From Antedon mediterranea (taxonomy: Eukaryota; Echinodermata; Crinoidea; Comatulida; Antedonidae): a stretch of 64,000 bases of DNA. The notes under the pieces were generated by a model. The model did no database searches. It was not told the origin of the DNA and saw only the letters and a program-made list of their open reading frames with translations. The stretch lies in NCBI RefSeq assembly GCF_964355755.1, contig NC_092672.1:22812501-22876500 (forward strand), read 5' to 3'. Below are positions 22,140-34,218 of this stretch, in pieces. The position numbers and the translations under genes are program-made. The stretch's first letter is position 1. Every line of letters begins with the position of its first letter.

Positions 22140-22489
22140 AAAAAAATATTTTGCTTCCAGAAAAATATCTCCTCAATAACTAGACCCCCACTCGCTGTAG
22201 TAATAAAATGCCACAACTTGAGAAAGGGAAATTATCTTCCCCACTAGCCTCACTAAATCTCTGGACCTATATAGTGAGGGAAACCCTGATTGACCTCTAA
22301 TAAACCCAAACCAGCCATAGCCAGGTTACAACCGGACTTAGATCCTATATTGATTTTTTGACGTTTTAACAATGTTAGAGACTTTAGTACATGCGGCATG
22401 GGAACCTCTCTTACCAACCATCGTCCAAAAATACTAGGATCCAATACTTCACTAATAGGTGAAGAACCTTTATAAAATCCTTGAATACG

Positions 22490-22800
22490 ATAAATGGTTG
22501 AATCAAGACTATTCCACTTATATTTGGGGTAAAACATTATTTTTTTGTTTAAAATAATTGCCAAACTCTGCAATCCTCCAAAAACATAGTAAACCTCATT
22601 TAACCAACATAAAAGTGATTGAATCAGTAGTGCAAACTCACTTGGTTTGTCAATTAAAAAAAAACAATTTAAATATATTTTTTGTTTAACTAATTATTTT
22701 GCCATAAAGCATTATTGTTTGGTTTAAAAAAACAATTGCTAAACCTTCACTCTTGGATTAAACGGGACGTAATTACCAGCCCAAACAATGTTACAGTACT
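22490..22800. repeat. Second copy of the 13880-14075 repeat
   Basis: This is the upstream continuation of the DIRS-like relic on the minus strand, sharing ordered landmarks with 13880-14075. It is interrupted by about 120 bp (about 22612-22735) absent from the other copy. Confidence 0.6.
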
Positions 22801-23454
22801 GTATAATTAAAACATTTTATTTTAATTTCTTTAGAATACTAATATATTTAGATATTTTATTTGATAAAAATTGTTGGCAGCCAATAATCCAATTAAAGAC
22901 CAAGGAATGATACTTCACTTACTAATTTTCCATCAAAAAAAATATAACAATTGTTGTGTGTAAGTTTATATCTAATACAATTTGTTTTAACCGTATTAAT
23001 TAATAATTGGTTTGTAGTGAACCATTCACTAGCTTACTTAACTCTAAACTTAGTAAAAAGTTCAACAAGAAATCAATATTGTTATTAAAATAAAATAAAG
23101 TTGTATTGTATCATCTGCATAAAAAAGGTTGTCTGGAAGATTTACTAATTATTAATTTGAAATAATGGTTTCGGTCTGTAAAATAGCTTTAAACCAATCT
23201 AAGAAAAATACCATAGCGAAACAACTTGAAAATATCATGGTTAACAACATCAAAATGTTTTGATAAATCTAGAAAAGTACTTCATAAAATTAATTGTTTT
23301 CAAATGCAGTATTAACAGAATTAGTGAGTTCAAGAAAAGCATGACAAAAGTGGTATTGTATGCATACATTTTTCATTATTTTTTGAAAAATGGGTAAAAT
23401 TAAGATTGGTATAAAACTATCCGTTTTTAAATACAGGATTTACTTTTAATATGA

Positions 23455-25560
23455 TTAAGTCATGATATTATTTTATGCTCACAAAACTGAATTCAGAAAA
23501 ACATCAAACATATATTTATAAATAAAATTGAAAAAAAAATGAATTAGTAGTTTCTATAATTATAAATTGCTTAAAAAAATAATTTGGGATTTACACTACC
23601 CATCTGAATATCATACACCTTAATCTGAATACCTTATCAACATGAATCAGAACATTTTTATATTGTCCTTTATTAATAATTATAATATTGACAACCATTC
23701 TGATGTTTGTTCATGGTTGTGCAGAGCCATGATAAATACAATTGTCACAGCTTGAATAAGGTGACAGGGAGAAAATTAAATGAAAACTTTTCTCAATAAT
23801 ATTTCTCTGCTCAAATGCTGGATTGTAATGAGTTTTTAATAGTAAATGTGTCCATATAATTTATTTTTTTGTTAAGTAGCTGGTCTTTTACAACACTGAT
23901 GTTTAATGTGAAATGGTTAAATGTATTCAAAGTGAGATCTGACAATGCAAATTATCTTAATTAAAATCATTTATATTAAAAACTTTCAATTGTATTTATA
24001 TTATATTTTATTAATTTTAAGTGCTGTTTTTAAAATACAATTGCAGTCTACCAAATCATGGAGCTATAAAGCTCAATGAGACTAAACACTATTAACTTGT
24101 GATGTACACAGCCTATTTAATACTTAGTTGAAATGCCATTATTAGACATTTTTAATCATTGATTTATTTAGAGAAGTTAATAAAACTTCACCAGAAGTTT
24201 TAGAATGGTCATATCAGTTGTTTTGATTATTTATACTACTATAACAATATGTTCACATTTTGTAGTAATACACTACCAACATGTATAGATAGTATTTACA
24301 ATACCCATCTGAATAATTATACTACACCTTAATCTGAATACCTTATCCAATCTGAATACAGTGTTTAAACAGCGAATACTGTTTTGTAATTAATTCATTC
24401 CATAAGACCATAATTTAACATCAAATAAATAGTCATAAAATTAAATCTTCTTTATTTTAATATATTCCTCTTTTTGTTTTCTTTTGAAAAAGATTTTAAT
24501 ACACCAAAAAAAACAACACAAATATAAACATCTACCCTGTATACACATCGGGTCAGATCATTTTTCTATTTGACCTATTCGCTTCCCTTCAATATCTACA
24601 TCCGTCACTAGGACAGAATAATCTGGATTTTTTTGTTTTACATTAATCCAAGTTAATCAACTACCACACTCATTTATTTCAAATAATAACATTTTTTAGC
24701 ATAATTATTTTTTTTGTTAAATGACTGCATAATTAGTTATCCACACCTTGGCGGATAACTCCTTGTGATTGTATAAAATCATCATCAACTTTTTTTATCT
24801 GTATTATTCTTCTTTCATTCCATATTTCATAACTTTGTAAAGTTTTGTGCACCTCCTACTTTTTAAAAACGTCAGAGTTGCACAACATGACTTTCGCACG
24901 ATTTTATGAATTTAAATGATTGATCATAGATTAAAAACCAAACGTCATTTTGTATTGACACTTTTTAAATTTAAGTCATATCAAGAGTAACTTTCTGTGG
25001 ATTGAAAATGCCATGCTTCACACAAAGTTACGCGCACAAGATTTTTTCTTATAACCAACACCTGCAATTGCTGTAACTAATAATGCGTATTTTCATTATA
25101 AGCCTTAAAAGAATTGAAAAGTCAATTAAACCATATCAAATTTTAGTTTAATGATTTTACTGATTTTGATTTTAAATGTATTATGGCTACCCTTACAGTA
25201 CATGATGGCATTGTTAACCCTATTTCACATTGACCATTCTTATTATTTTAAATGCATAATTATGGCTACTCATACATGCTGATTGCATTCTTAACCCTAT
25301 TTCACATTGACTATTCTTTTTATTGTACAAGTTACTAAATGTTTTAGTTTACTTAATTCACTTCCCACAACCTTAATCAATAATCACCTTGACAAATTTC
25401 AATATAAATTTACCTCCTGGTTCATCCTGTTTTTCATCACTGTTTTCCTCCTTGTACTCTATTTGCACAAACATACTTTGCCTATTATATTATTCTTAAT
25501 AGTTGTTGTTTACTATGAAAATGAAAGCATTAATTTTGAAAATTTCTGTAATTTCGCGTG
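23455..25560. repeat. Paralogous intron block B, copy 1
   Basis: The part 23455-23970 matches 52430-53340: AAGTCATGATATT, TTTATGCTCACAAAACTGAA and TTGACAACCATTCTGATGTT recur. The part 24190-25500 matches 43205-44470: TGTAGTAATACACTACCAAC, CGTCAGAGTTGC and CTTCCCACAACCTTAATC recur. The TGGCTACTCATACATGCTGA phrase is common to all three (25262, 44208, 53367). The blocks therefore derive from one ancestral intron with different deletions. Confidence 0.8.
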
Positions 25561-26883
25561 GAAGTAATCATATTTATCTTAATTTATGTCATGTTCATCC
25601 CACCAAAATCTGATGATGAAAACAGTTACCATGAAATTAGATTCAGGGTTTAACAAAATATATGACATAATCAATTTTAACCGGCTGAAAACATCTATTG
25701 AAATCCTCCATACATTATGTAGAAGAGCTAACTATTGCAATATGCTTTATTAGTTGATGCCATTCCAAAAGATTGTAAGTATAATTAAGAATCATAACAA
25801 CAATATGTCTGTACATATTAAGGATGAATGTATTATAACAAATAACACATAACACATAACAGCAAAATGTATACTCATGCTTTAAATCAAAAGCTATTAC
25901 TTCTCGTGTTTTAAACAAATGGAATGTTGCTCTCAACGCCCAAAACATAAATCCGATAAAGAAGGTGAAAAATGAAAAAAATATACCATTATAAACCATT
26001 ACATAAAATTGTTCCAACTAACTTACAGCTGTATCTGGAAATTGAAAAAAATGAATGTTATATAATGTGTTATTGAAAATGAAAAGCATATGTTCTTTTA
26101 TATTGTATACATAACAAATTATGGAAAAATGTTGATAACATTTTTATAGGAATAGACAATAGCAGAAGTTCATTTAAAGTAGGGCCTACCTCTTTAATGC
26201 AGGCTCAGATTGTATACAGTATATACATGTATACAGTGCAATGCCAAGTATCTAATACCTTGCAATTGTATATTCTTTTAACAATCATAAATCATACAGG
26301 TTTGATAATGCATTTTTTCTCATATTTTAATAAAATAGGTGTTTATCAAGTCAATACTGTATTCAAATTTAGGAACAGCTTAATCACAAAATAATGGGAT
26401 AATTGTGCACTTTGTAATATTAATAATTCATTATAATGATGTATTGATACTTTAACACTTCTTTATTGTATCTTGAACTTTGTTGTTATCATTGATACAA
26501 TAATGCATGAATCAAGTGTCAACAATTATAGAGCATTCATATTAACAGTTAATGTTGACTGATATGATTTTACTGTACCTTTCATCTCATCTTGAAAATT
26601 AAAAAAGTAAATAAAAATTAATCAAATATTAAAAATAATACAAATATAAATAAGGCTGATATTGATGATATTGATTGCAATTTGCCTAATGAGGTTTGAT
26701 GATTAAAATGAGAAGGGTGAATTTTCAATACAAGATGTAGGCCTACTGTAAGTAATAATAACCTGTCATTCTTTTAAAATACAAAATAAATTGGCAAATT
26801 GATGGTAAATGCCACTTAAAAGAGTTTATATGAAAGTATTTGTATGAAAAAATTGAATTATCATATGCATTTATTATTTTTAG

Positions 26884-26982
26884 TATGGAAGCACACCTCT
26901 GATTAAAGCTGCATATAAAGGTTTTCATGAAGTCTGCTTGGTCCTTCTCAATAAGGGAGCTGATGTAAATCACCAAAACGAG
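26884..26982 (+). CDS. Ankyrin-repeat exon C (33 codons)
   Basis: This is a 99-bp phase-0 exon with a TTATTTTTAG acceptor and a GTACTT donor. It encodes YGSTPLIKAAYKGFHEVC, then LVLLNKGADVNHQNE, a full ankyrin repeat with the typical TPL--AA-KG-----VLL-KGADVN pattern. Its start falls at the same repeat boundary as in exons A and B. The donor GTACTT is weaker than GTAAGT, so skipping could occur without frame loss, but nothing here shows that it does. Confidence 0.9.
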
Positions 26983-29900
26983 GTACTTTCACACATTGTA
27001 TTTTAAACATTTTTAAATATAGGTGGCCAGTACAATTAAATTAATAATTTATGTTTTGTCATTGATACTGTGATTGTAGGATAATTCAAAGTTAGTACTA
27101 GTTCAAAATCTAGACTATTAGTATATTTAAATTTGTTTGAAAATGTATACCACAAATATTTTTTGACATGTGCACAACAAATAGTTTGTTTATTTTGCTT
27201 TGTTATCCTATTTTGTAAAGAAATTAATCAGAGCCTTATCATTAAAAGTTTATATTATTTATGCAGTATGTTTATTATTTACATATTTCTTGGTAGCAGA
27301 AATGAAGCTCACCTTATTCTGTCATGTACGATCCTCATAGGGGTTTGAATTCAGTACAGTACATTGCATTTCATATGCCATTTCTTATACCTTACTGTAC
27401 TGTATATTTCTCCCCCTTGACCATAACACATCTTTAAAACTCAATTTAAGAAAAAAATTTTGCTGTCTAGCTAGATAATTCTGAAGAATATTATTAGCCT
27501 AGACAAAGAGCGCACAGGAGAAATATTTGAATACTCATTTAACCAAGCGATTCCTATACTGTAATTTGAAAACAGTCCTGATAGTCTCTCCAAAACATTG
27601 GAGAATTTGTGTGTTTGAAAACTACTGAAAAGATGTTCAATTGCATTTTTTGATGACTATAAACCCTGCAACCAGTGCATCAGCAGAGCGAGAAAATTTA
27701 GCTCTAGAGACTGTAAAAAATTTTCTTTGAGGTACCATAATGGAAGATCGACTAAATGCATTGTTATTGATGTTTGTTCATCAGGACATTAAACTTAATT
27801 ACGATGTCATTTAAGTATGTGAATATGTATCCCCGTTGGATGAAGTATGTAGGCCTATTTTTATTTATTAAATTTACAGCATTATTATTACATGTTATTG
27901 TTAAGATAATAAAATTAATAAGCAGTATAGAGATTCAGCCACTGATTACCACAGCATTGTCATTTTTTAGTAATTTTCCTTTTGACCTTTTTTTAAATAA
28001 GATATAGGCCTATAGCCCTAAAATCCTAAAACACGCTCTTTCACTATGTATATTATTTAACATAACTAGGGCAATATGATAAATTTGAAGTCGTGTCATT
28101 TTTTTAAAATAGTTAATAGGCAGCTTTCGAAACACACGACGCAGCGATTATCGAGATAAAAAAGACTGAAATCCTACTGCGCATGCGAGAGCAAAGCCAG
28201 TTTGTTCGGCCTTCTCATCATGAGATGGGATTCGGCTGATTTGGCATATGCGTGGAAGACATGACTTGTACTACTGATTGTATTTTATTTAGAAAGATAT
28301 TTAAGAACTGTTGTGTGATGACAATGTGTTAAATTAGGCCTATAGACCCTAGTAGGGAAATGCGATCATCATCATGAATCATGGTGATAAGGATGGCGAT
28401 GGCAGGTGTTTTAGTATTAGCGATCATGTGACAATGACCTGATCGCGTTCTTATAAAATTGAAACAGTTTATAATTCGTGATGCGAAAGGCATTCAACGG
28501 TATCCATGGTTGACTGACTTCCGCGTCTCGCGTCGCCACTTTGAAAGCTCACTGTTATTGCCATACCGGAAGTACCTTTATCAGGGAATTCCCCCTGATG
28601 GTCACATTGAACGTGTGTTTACCAGCGGAATAAGAAGACTACGATCTTTTTACCAATTTTTAACACACTATGGGAGTGTCATTTCAGACCAACTATAGGT
28701 GCCATTTATCATAAATTTTACGTGCGGGAATACCATTTCTAACCGTCTAGGGGTGTCATTTAACAAAATTTGCTTCACCACAGGTCCCACCTGTGCCTCA
28801 TGTACTTGGTGACTGGTTGCGTCCCCTCTCCCCTTTACTAGAAGGCTGGATCCGCCCTTGTTTATGATGAGCAACAATGCCTGTTTTCTGTGTGGTGTAA
28901 TTAAAAAGAAGTAAATATGATTGCAACTTCATTCTCCTTGTACCTCATTTTACACCCATTGAAAATAAATTACATAAATGAATAATTAAATATGAAAATG
29001 AATAATTATAAACATAATGTAAGTCCATCATGTACTTCATATTTCATATCATAAAACGCTTCCACAGGCACTAATAATAGAATTAGAAGCCAGGCATATA
29101 CAGTAGGCACATTGGTGGGCTAGTTTGTCCTGTCACATCTGGACCGAATCGTCCTGAATTCAACTAGTTATAGTAGCCTAGGCAGTAAGTAACGTAATGC
29201 TAAACATAACCTAGTGTTAATTACATGCATTAGGTGTTTCAAGCTTATCTTTGGCAAGATCGGCGTACATGAGTTAGAAACATGAACAAACCATACTTAC
29301 CACCGATTCGAAGTTTGAAATGTGCGCTGAGCACATGCTATCTCTCAATATTTGCTAGCGATGACTTCTTAAGTGATTTGATTGTTACGCAAGATTTATC
29401 GAATGCAGCATTTGACAATTTGCAAATAAATTGGTCTAAAAACACATTTTTCGTAAAAATGTGCCGTTCTAACATCGATTAATAAATAAAAGGAACTAAA
29501 AGGTGTCCCAGCTCTAACGGCGCTAGCGGTTTTATTATATTAGGAGAAGATAGAGTAAATAGGCTTAATTGGTTATTGATTAGGCCAAATAAAACCTCCT
29601 TTTTAAAAAACTTTTTTTTGTAAAGTTGCCCAAGAAACACCACTGAGAAGATCATTTTTTACTTTTATAACTTAATTGCTAAATTGTGTGTGCGGCCAAA
29701 TATTATTTGAAAGGTATTAAATTTCTAGACTGGTATTTTGTTTGGATATCATAGATGAAACTACCCCTACAGCATCGCAAAGAAGAATAATAATAGTTCT
29801 GAAGACTTTTTTTGTAATTATGATTTTATATCATTAAGTATGTCACGGCAACATTGCCAGTGGGTTTGGTGTGTTGTGGAGGGTGGACTCAAGACAAGAA

Positions 29901-30753
29901 TAATATACATATAAAACACAAAATATTATATGTCCAGATTATCTACAGGTGAATTATCTTCATGAGTCCATTTCCAATTTTACGTCGAAATACAGTACTC
30001 TTTGTTCATGTCACTCCCATATTTCCACTCCATCTTATCCATAATTTCTTCGGTGATTTCTCTGATGTTTTCTAAGCTTAATCTAATTAATTTGGCACTT
30101 CTCTATTCTCAAGTGGCACTGTAACACAGACAAATATTACCGTAGTATACAGTTCATTTACGGTACCCTATAACATTCATTAGACCAACAATCTATTTTA
30201 TAAATATAACTATTCTACTTACAATGCAGCCTCGTACGCAAATCCCAATTTCATTGTCGTATGATGACAATGCTCACTCGCTCCCCGTTGTCTACAAAAA
30301 GACTGTATGCGCTACTCCGCAGTCTACACAAAACATCGTTATTCAAATAATTTGCTCATTACAATACCATAATTATAGTGATCACCTGTTGGATTATTAT
30401 TATTTTGTGACAAAGTAGTCAAACTTTGAAAAGCATATTTCACAGTTTAAACTTTTTAATCAAAAATACTATGTAGAAATGTTGTCATCAGTGACTTAAC
30501 TATCAATACTGTGCAACTCCTTTTCATAACTTTCTCAGTTGGGTTCACTTCCAGGATTCAACATTTTTTTAAATTACTACTTTTCTGAAATATGGTGAGG
30601 GACCTAAATGATGTATCTCTACAAAACATTAAAGACCCCCACCCTGCATTGAGTAACTCTTTTAGAACAATTCTGTCCTTAACATTTTATAGTATGCAAA
30701 TACAGGTTCCTGGCAAACCAGCATAAAAGTGGACGTAGTTGTGCAAACATTAA

Positions 30754-31224
30754 GGAGGTTTCGCAACACGGTTATGTCACACAAAATTATTCGTTTTCAT
30801 AAGCCAGTACAAATCTGTTTCGCATGGCAACAAAATATTGAGGGCGCCATCCAAAATCTGACTGCTGTAAATTTGAACGAAATGCAGGTACATGTTTCAA
30901 TGGTTGCCTATAGGCCTAGTGTAGCGAGAGAGGACTTTAAAAACTGCTATTTATCAAAATTGACTTGGCATTTTTACTAAATTACTTTCAATAAATTATC
31001 TATAATTATATTATAATCATGAATCATTTTTTATTCAATGCAAAGCGTGCAAAATAGATAAAAAACTATGACTGATGATTTTAAGCTATACTCGTTTTTT
31101 AGTTACGAATATGACTGGTGATATTCGTCAACACAAATACACTTTACGAATATCAGCTCAAAAGTTTAACAAATGTATGACCTATCCGTTTTCGTTATCG
31201 TATTCGTAAGGTTGCGAAACCTCC
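30754..31224. mobile_element. MITE-like element with 14-bp terminal inverted repeats
   Basis: GGAGGTTTCGCAAC at 30754-30767 is matched by its exact complement GTTGCGAAACCTCC at 31211-31224. Internally, CGAATA/TATTCG words near the right end also occur as inverted pairs. No transposase is encoded in the 471 bp. A target duplication could not be fixed with confidence (TAA precedes, ATA follows). Confidence 0.65.
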
Positions 31225-33825
31225 ATATTATTGGTGCCATCATATATCAACATCTTTATAGGCTATGTAGAATCTGTAGCAAGCATCGATATGGCTTTTA
31301 ATCCAATACTATAAAATGAAAATAGAGAATATTTAATATTCTTAATGAATCACAGGATCAAGTGTAAAATTGTATTCAGAGATTTATGGAAAATTATGGT
31401 TTCAATTAATGTTTACCCAATTTGTAATAATAACGCTATTAAACAAAATAGGGTGAAGTTTGAACAACTTAGTGTATAAGTCCTTTTTATACTGTATTCT
31501 AATTGATACTATTGTACCACGTCACAATGTTAGCAAACTCCCTGCTTTGTAGCCATACTACAGTTTTTTCATGAACATTTTCTGATTTTTGTAATACCAA
31601 TATAAACATGGTCAATTTATTTCATCTAATAGAGATCAATGAAAAAATTAAATAGAGATGTAAAACAACAGATGATCACATTTGTTGATTTTTTATTGTC
31701 TGCTTTACGGCATATTTAACTGTCTACTGACTGCATATTTAAACATTGATGATTGTTAGAATTCAAATTATTTTGCACTCAGATCTTTAAATCACTGGTG
31801 CTTAACTTGTACATATACCTAACAGTGGAAACAGGATGCTAATTTGTCAACTTATATTATCTCTAAAATACTTTGATAACAAGTAGTATATCAACACTGA
31901 AATATTATGAAGAGGGAAGCTTGAATCATTCCAAAATAGGGATAGGCTGCTGTGTAGTGTTCATATGACATGTTCAGTTTTGAAATTCACTAGTAAATAA
32001 TAAAACCTTACTTTCTGTCTATAATAGCATTACTCGTAATCATCATTAGCAAGTAAGGAGAAAAGAGGGACTTACACCTTCATTTTAAAATTAGTTTGTC
32101 ATATATCTATATATATACAGCCATGAAAAATAGGAATACCAATACCCAAAAATACAACAAGATGGGATTTGTAATTTAATGAATATTTGTTTTTGGTTAT
32201 GCATTTTGTTTAATACAATTCAATACCCACATTCTGGATTTCTGTAGTACATTTATCTTTTCAGTTCATATTTTATGCATACAAAATTGAGAACCACCAA
32301 TTCATCACCATTTCCACTTACATTAAAGCAATAATTAGTATTATAGTATTTTGTTATGATGAACTATTATAATTTTATTTAAAGCAATTTCAGATAAAAG
32401 CTCTGCATAGAAATCTTTTGAATTGCAATAAATAAACACATGACCTTTTTCTACGACAATTAAAAAAAGCATTATAGTGAACAAAAACTATGATTGTATT
32501 GTTTTTCTTGAAAAATCAGTAGATCAGAAATATTTAAAAAACAATAATTAAAATAAAGTTGCAACAATTTGAATATCATTTATTAGTATAGGAATGTACA
32601 AAAGCCCTAAACTCATACTTACAGTGAGAGCTCACACATTTCATTTTACATACACATGCACTTGAAAATGAAAGTTACACAATGATGGCACATTATCATC
32701 AAAACAAATGTAAATGTACTTTACATTAATTGTTTCTCCACTTAACTGTTTTCACATATTATCATTTATCATTTATATGGGACTGTTTTGTACTACAATT
32801 CTTTATGCTGTTATCAAAATGACTTTATACTATACTGCAATATTTACATTGATATTCTGTTCTGGTAAAGTAGACCCTTCATAGAGGCTTACACTATGTA
32901 TATCAAGGTCTACTCGCCCTAATTTGGCCAACATTTTCGGCAGTTAGAAATGTATTGGCCACGAAATATTTAATTACATTACTCAAAATTTGCGACACCT
33001 TAATTCTGTAGTATTTGTCCATAGTATTTCAAGAACGAATTCTGCTCATTATAATTTTTTTAATTCATTTCCACGTCTGTTCATAACTTGCCTCCAAATG
33101 TTAAAGATAGTCTATTTTTTTCCCTTTCTTCATATCATATATTCACTTAAGAAAAACTTGCCTCAAATACCTGTCTGAACTCAATGAAATGTGAAATGTT
33201 ATTTTAAACTGTTTTTCTGTATTTAAGTTTATTTAATTTTTACACTTTAGGGGGTCAGAGAGTCACTTGATAGTGTTTTGTTTCACTTTTTGACGATCCC
33301 GTCTACCCCCTGAAGTGCTCTGTACCTTGTGATTTTTATTATTTATAAAAGACGAAATAAATTAAATGCATAGATTATAAATAATTACAATATTGTTTAT
33401 CATGTGGATGGACGATTGTGTTTATAACCCTTTGATTAACCCCACACCTCATAGGATACATACAGTACAAAACAATTACCGCCTAGACTCTGCTTCTACA
33501 GATCATTTATTGAGACTATTCAGGCCACTGGTTCCTTCTAAGCATGCACAATACAATTGTGTCATCATCTCCATTGAATCCTTTGCTTACAAGTAATCAA
33601 AGTGGTGGTGAAGCAGGTTGATTTGACAGGTTTCCGTGTTATTTCATTGCCCCTTGCTTAGTCTCAGTAATATTTATTAGTATGTTAACACAACTTCTGT
33701 AACACAAGGCAAACTAGTGCTGGTCTATTGATACTAACACTAAGAAATCTTCTGACAGACCTAGAGCTATAGTTTATATCCATTGTTAATCTAATTTGTT
33801 TTAATTCTGAATTGTTTGACTTGGC

Positions 33826-33882
33826 ATAACCATCTGGTATGCAAATAACCATCTGGTATGCAAATAACCATCTGGTATGCAA
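33826..33882. repeat. Three perfect 19-bp tandem units
   Basis: The unit ATAACCATCTGGTATGCAA is repeated three times with no change. Each internal junction creates ATGCAAAT, identical to the POU-factor octamer. The third copy lacks the final T. The repeats lie about 240 bp upstream of exon D, within an intron. Confidence 0.85.
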
Positions 33883-34119
33883 ACACAATAATCAAAGGCA
33901 GTGTCCTCATTATCACATTACCTGTACAAATTGTTGTACTTTATTAAAAGGAATTTAAAAGAGAAATAAATGTTACCTTTGAGTTTGATTTTTAAATTAC
34001 AGTATAACAAAGTTTACTAAAAATAGAGTATGACTCTGAGAATAAGAACATGATATTTGGTATGATAATTATCTATATTATGTGAAATATAATAATCTCT
34101 ATGTGCTTAATAATTTCAG

Positions 34120-34218
34120 AATAAAAGAACACCTTTGTCTTATGCTGCCCAATTTGGTCACAGCAGCACATGTATGTGCCTGATTGAGGCAGGAGCAGAT
34201 GTGAATGTTGCAGACAAG
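34120..34218 (+). CDS. Ankyrin-repeat exon D (33 codons)
   Basis: This is a 99-bp phase-0 exon between a TAATTTCAG acceptor and a GTAAGT donor. It encodes NKRTPLSYAAQFGHSSTC, then MCLIEAGADVNVADK. The TPLSYAA, G-H and LIEAGADVN elements make it a canonical ankyrin repeat. The repeat ends in NVADK, as the neighbouring exons end in a polar residue just before the donor. It is followed by an intron of about 12.1 kb containing a more diverged remnant of block R (from about 39430). Confidence 0.9.

Larger units (their letters stand above)
18241..26883. other. Intron between ankyrin exons B and C: inventory
   Basis: It contains block R copy 2, the 720-bp insertion, DIRS-like remains and block B copy 1, all listed separately. 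Regions 22810-23440 and 25570-26880 show only AT-rich sequence with no exon, RNA gene or element ends that I can support. Confidence 0.6.
26983..34119. other. Intron between ankyrin exons C and D: inventory
   Basis: Apart from the terminal-inverted-repeat element at 30754-31224 and the triple 19-mer at 33826, the interval of about 7.1 kb is AT-rich and unassigned. A more GC-balanced patch at 28110-28870 has repeat character: a phrase TGTCATTTAACAAAATTTGC at 28753 recurs at 38230, and a tail GGCTGGATCCGCCC lies at 28846. Region 33240-33365 resembles a LINE-like 3' tail but lacks an identifiable ORF. I see nothing gene-like in 29000-30700 or 31230-33200. Confidence 0.55.

Noticed and set aside
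22253-22573. A 106-codon open frame on the minus strand.
   Set aside because: It probably belongs to the DIRS-like relic but contains no motif I recognise, so no function is assigned.
28118-28545. Harbinger-type MITE with CTTTCGAAACACACGACG on the left and a partly complementary right end.
   Set aside because: Only a loose match (GCTTTC-AAA and CGACGC words) supports the inverted repeat; boundaries and target duplication are not visible.
28459-28698. A 79-codon open frame that might be an exon.
   Set aside because: No domain recognised, no compatible splice phase with the Roco gene, and it overlaps a repeat-like GC-balanced patch.
33240-33365. LINE 3' end.
   Set aside because: The GACGAAATAAATTAAAT tail is suggestive, but there is no ORF remnant or tandem tail to support it.
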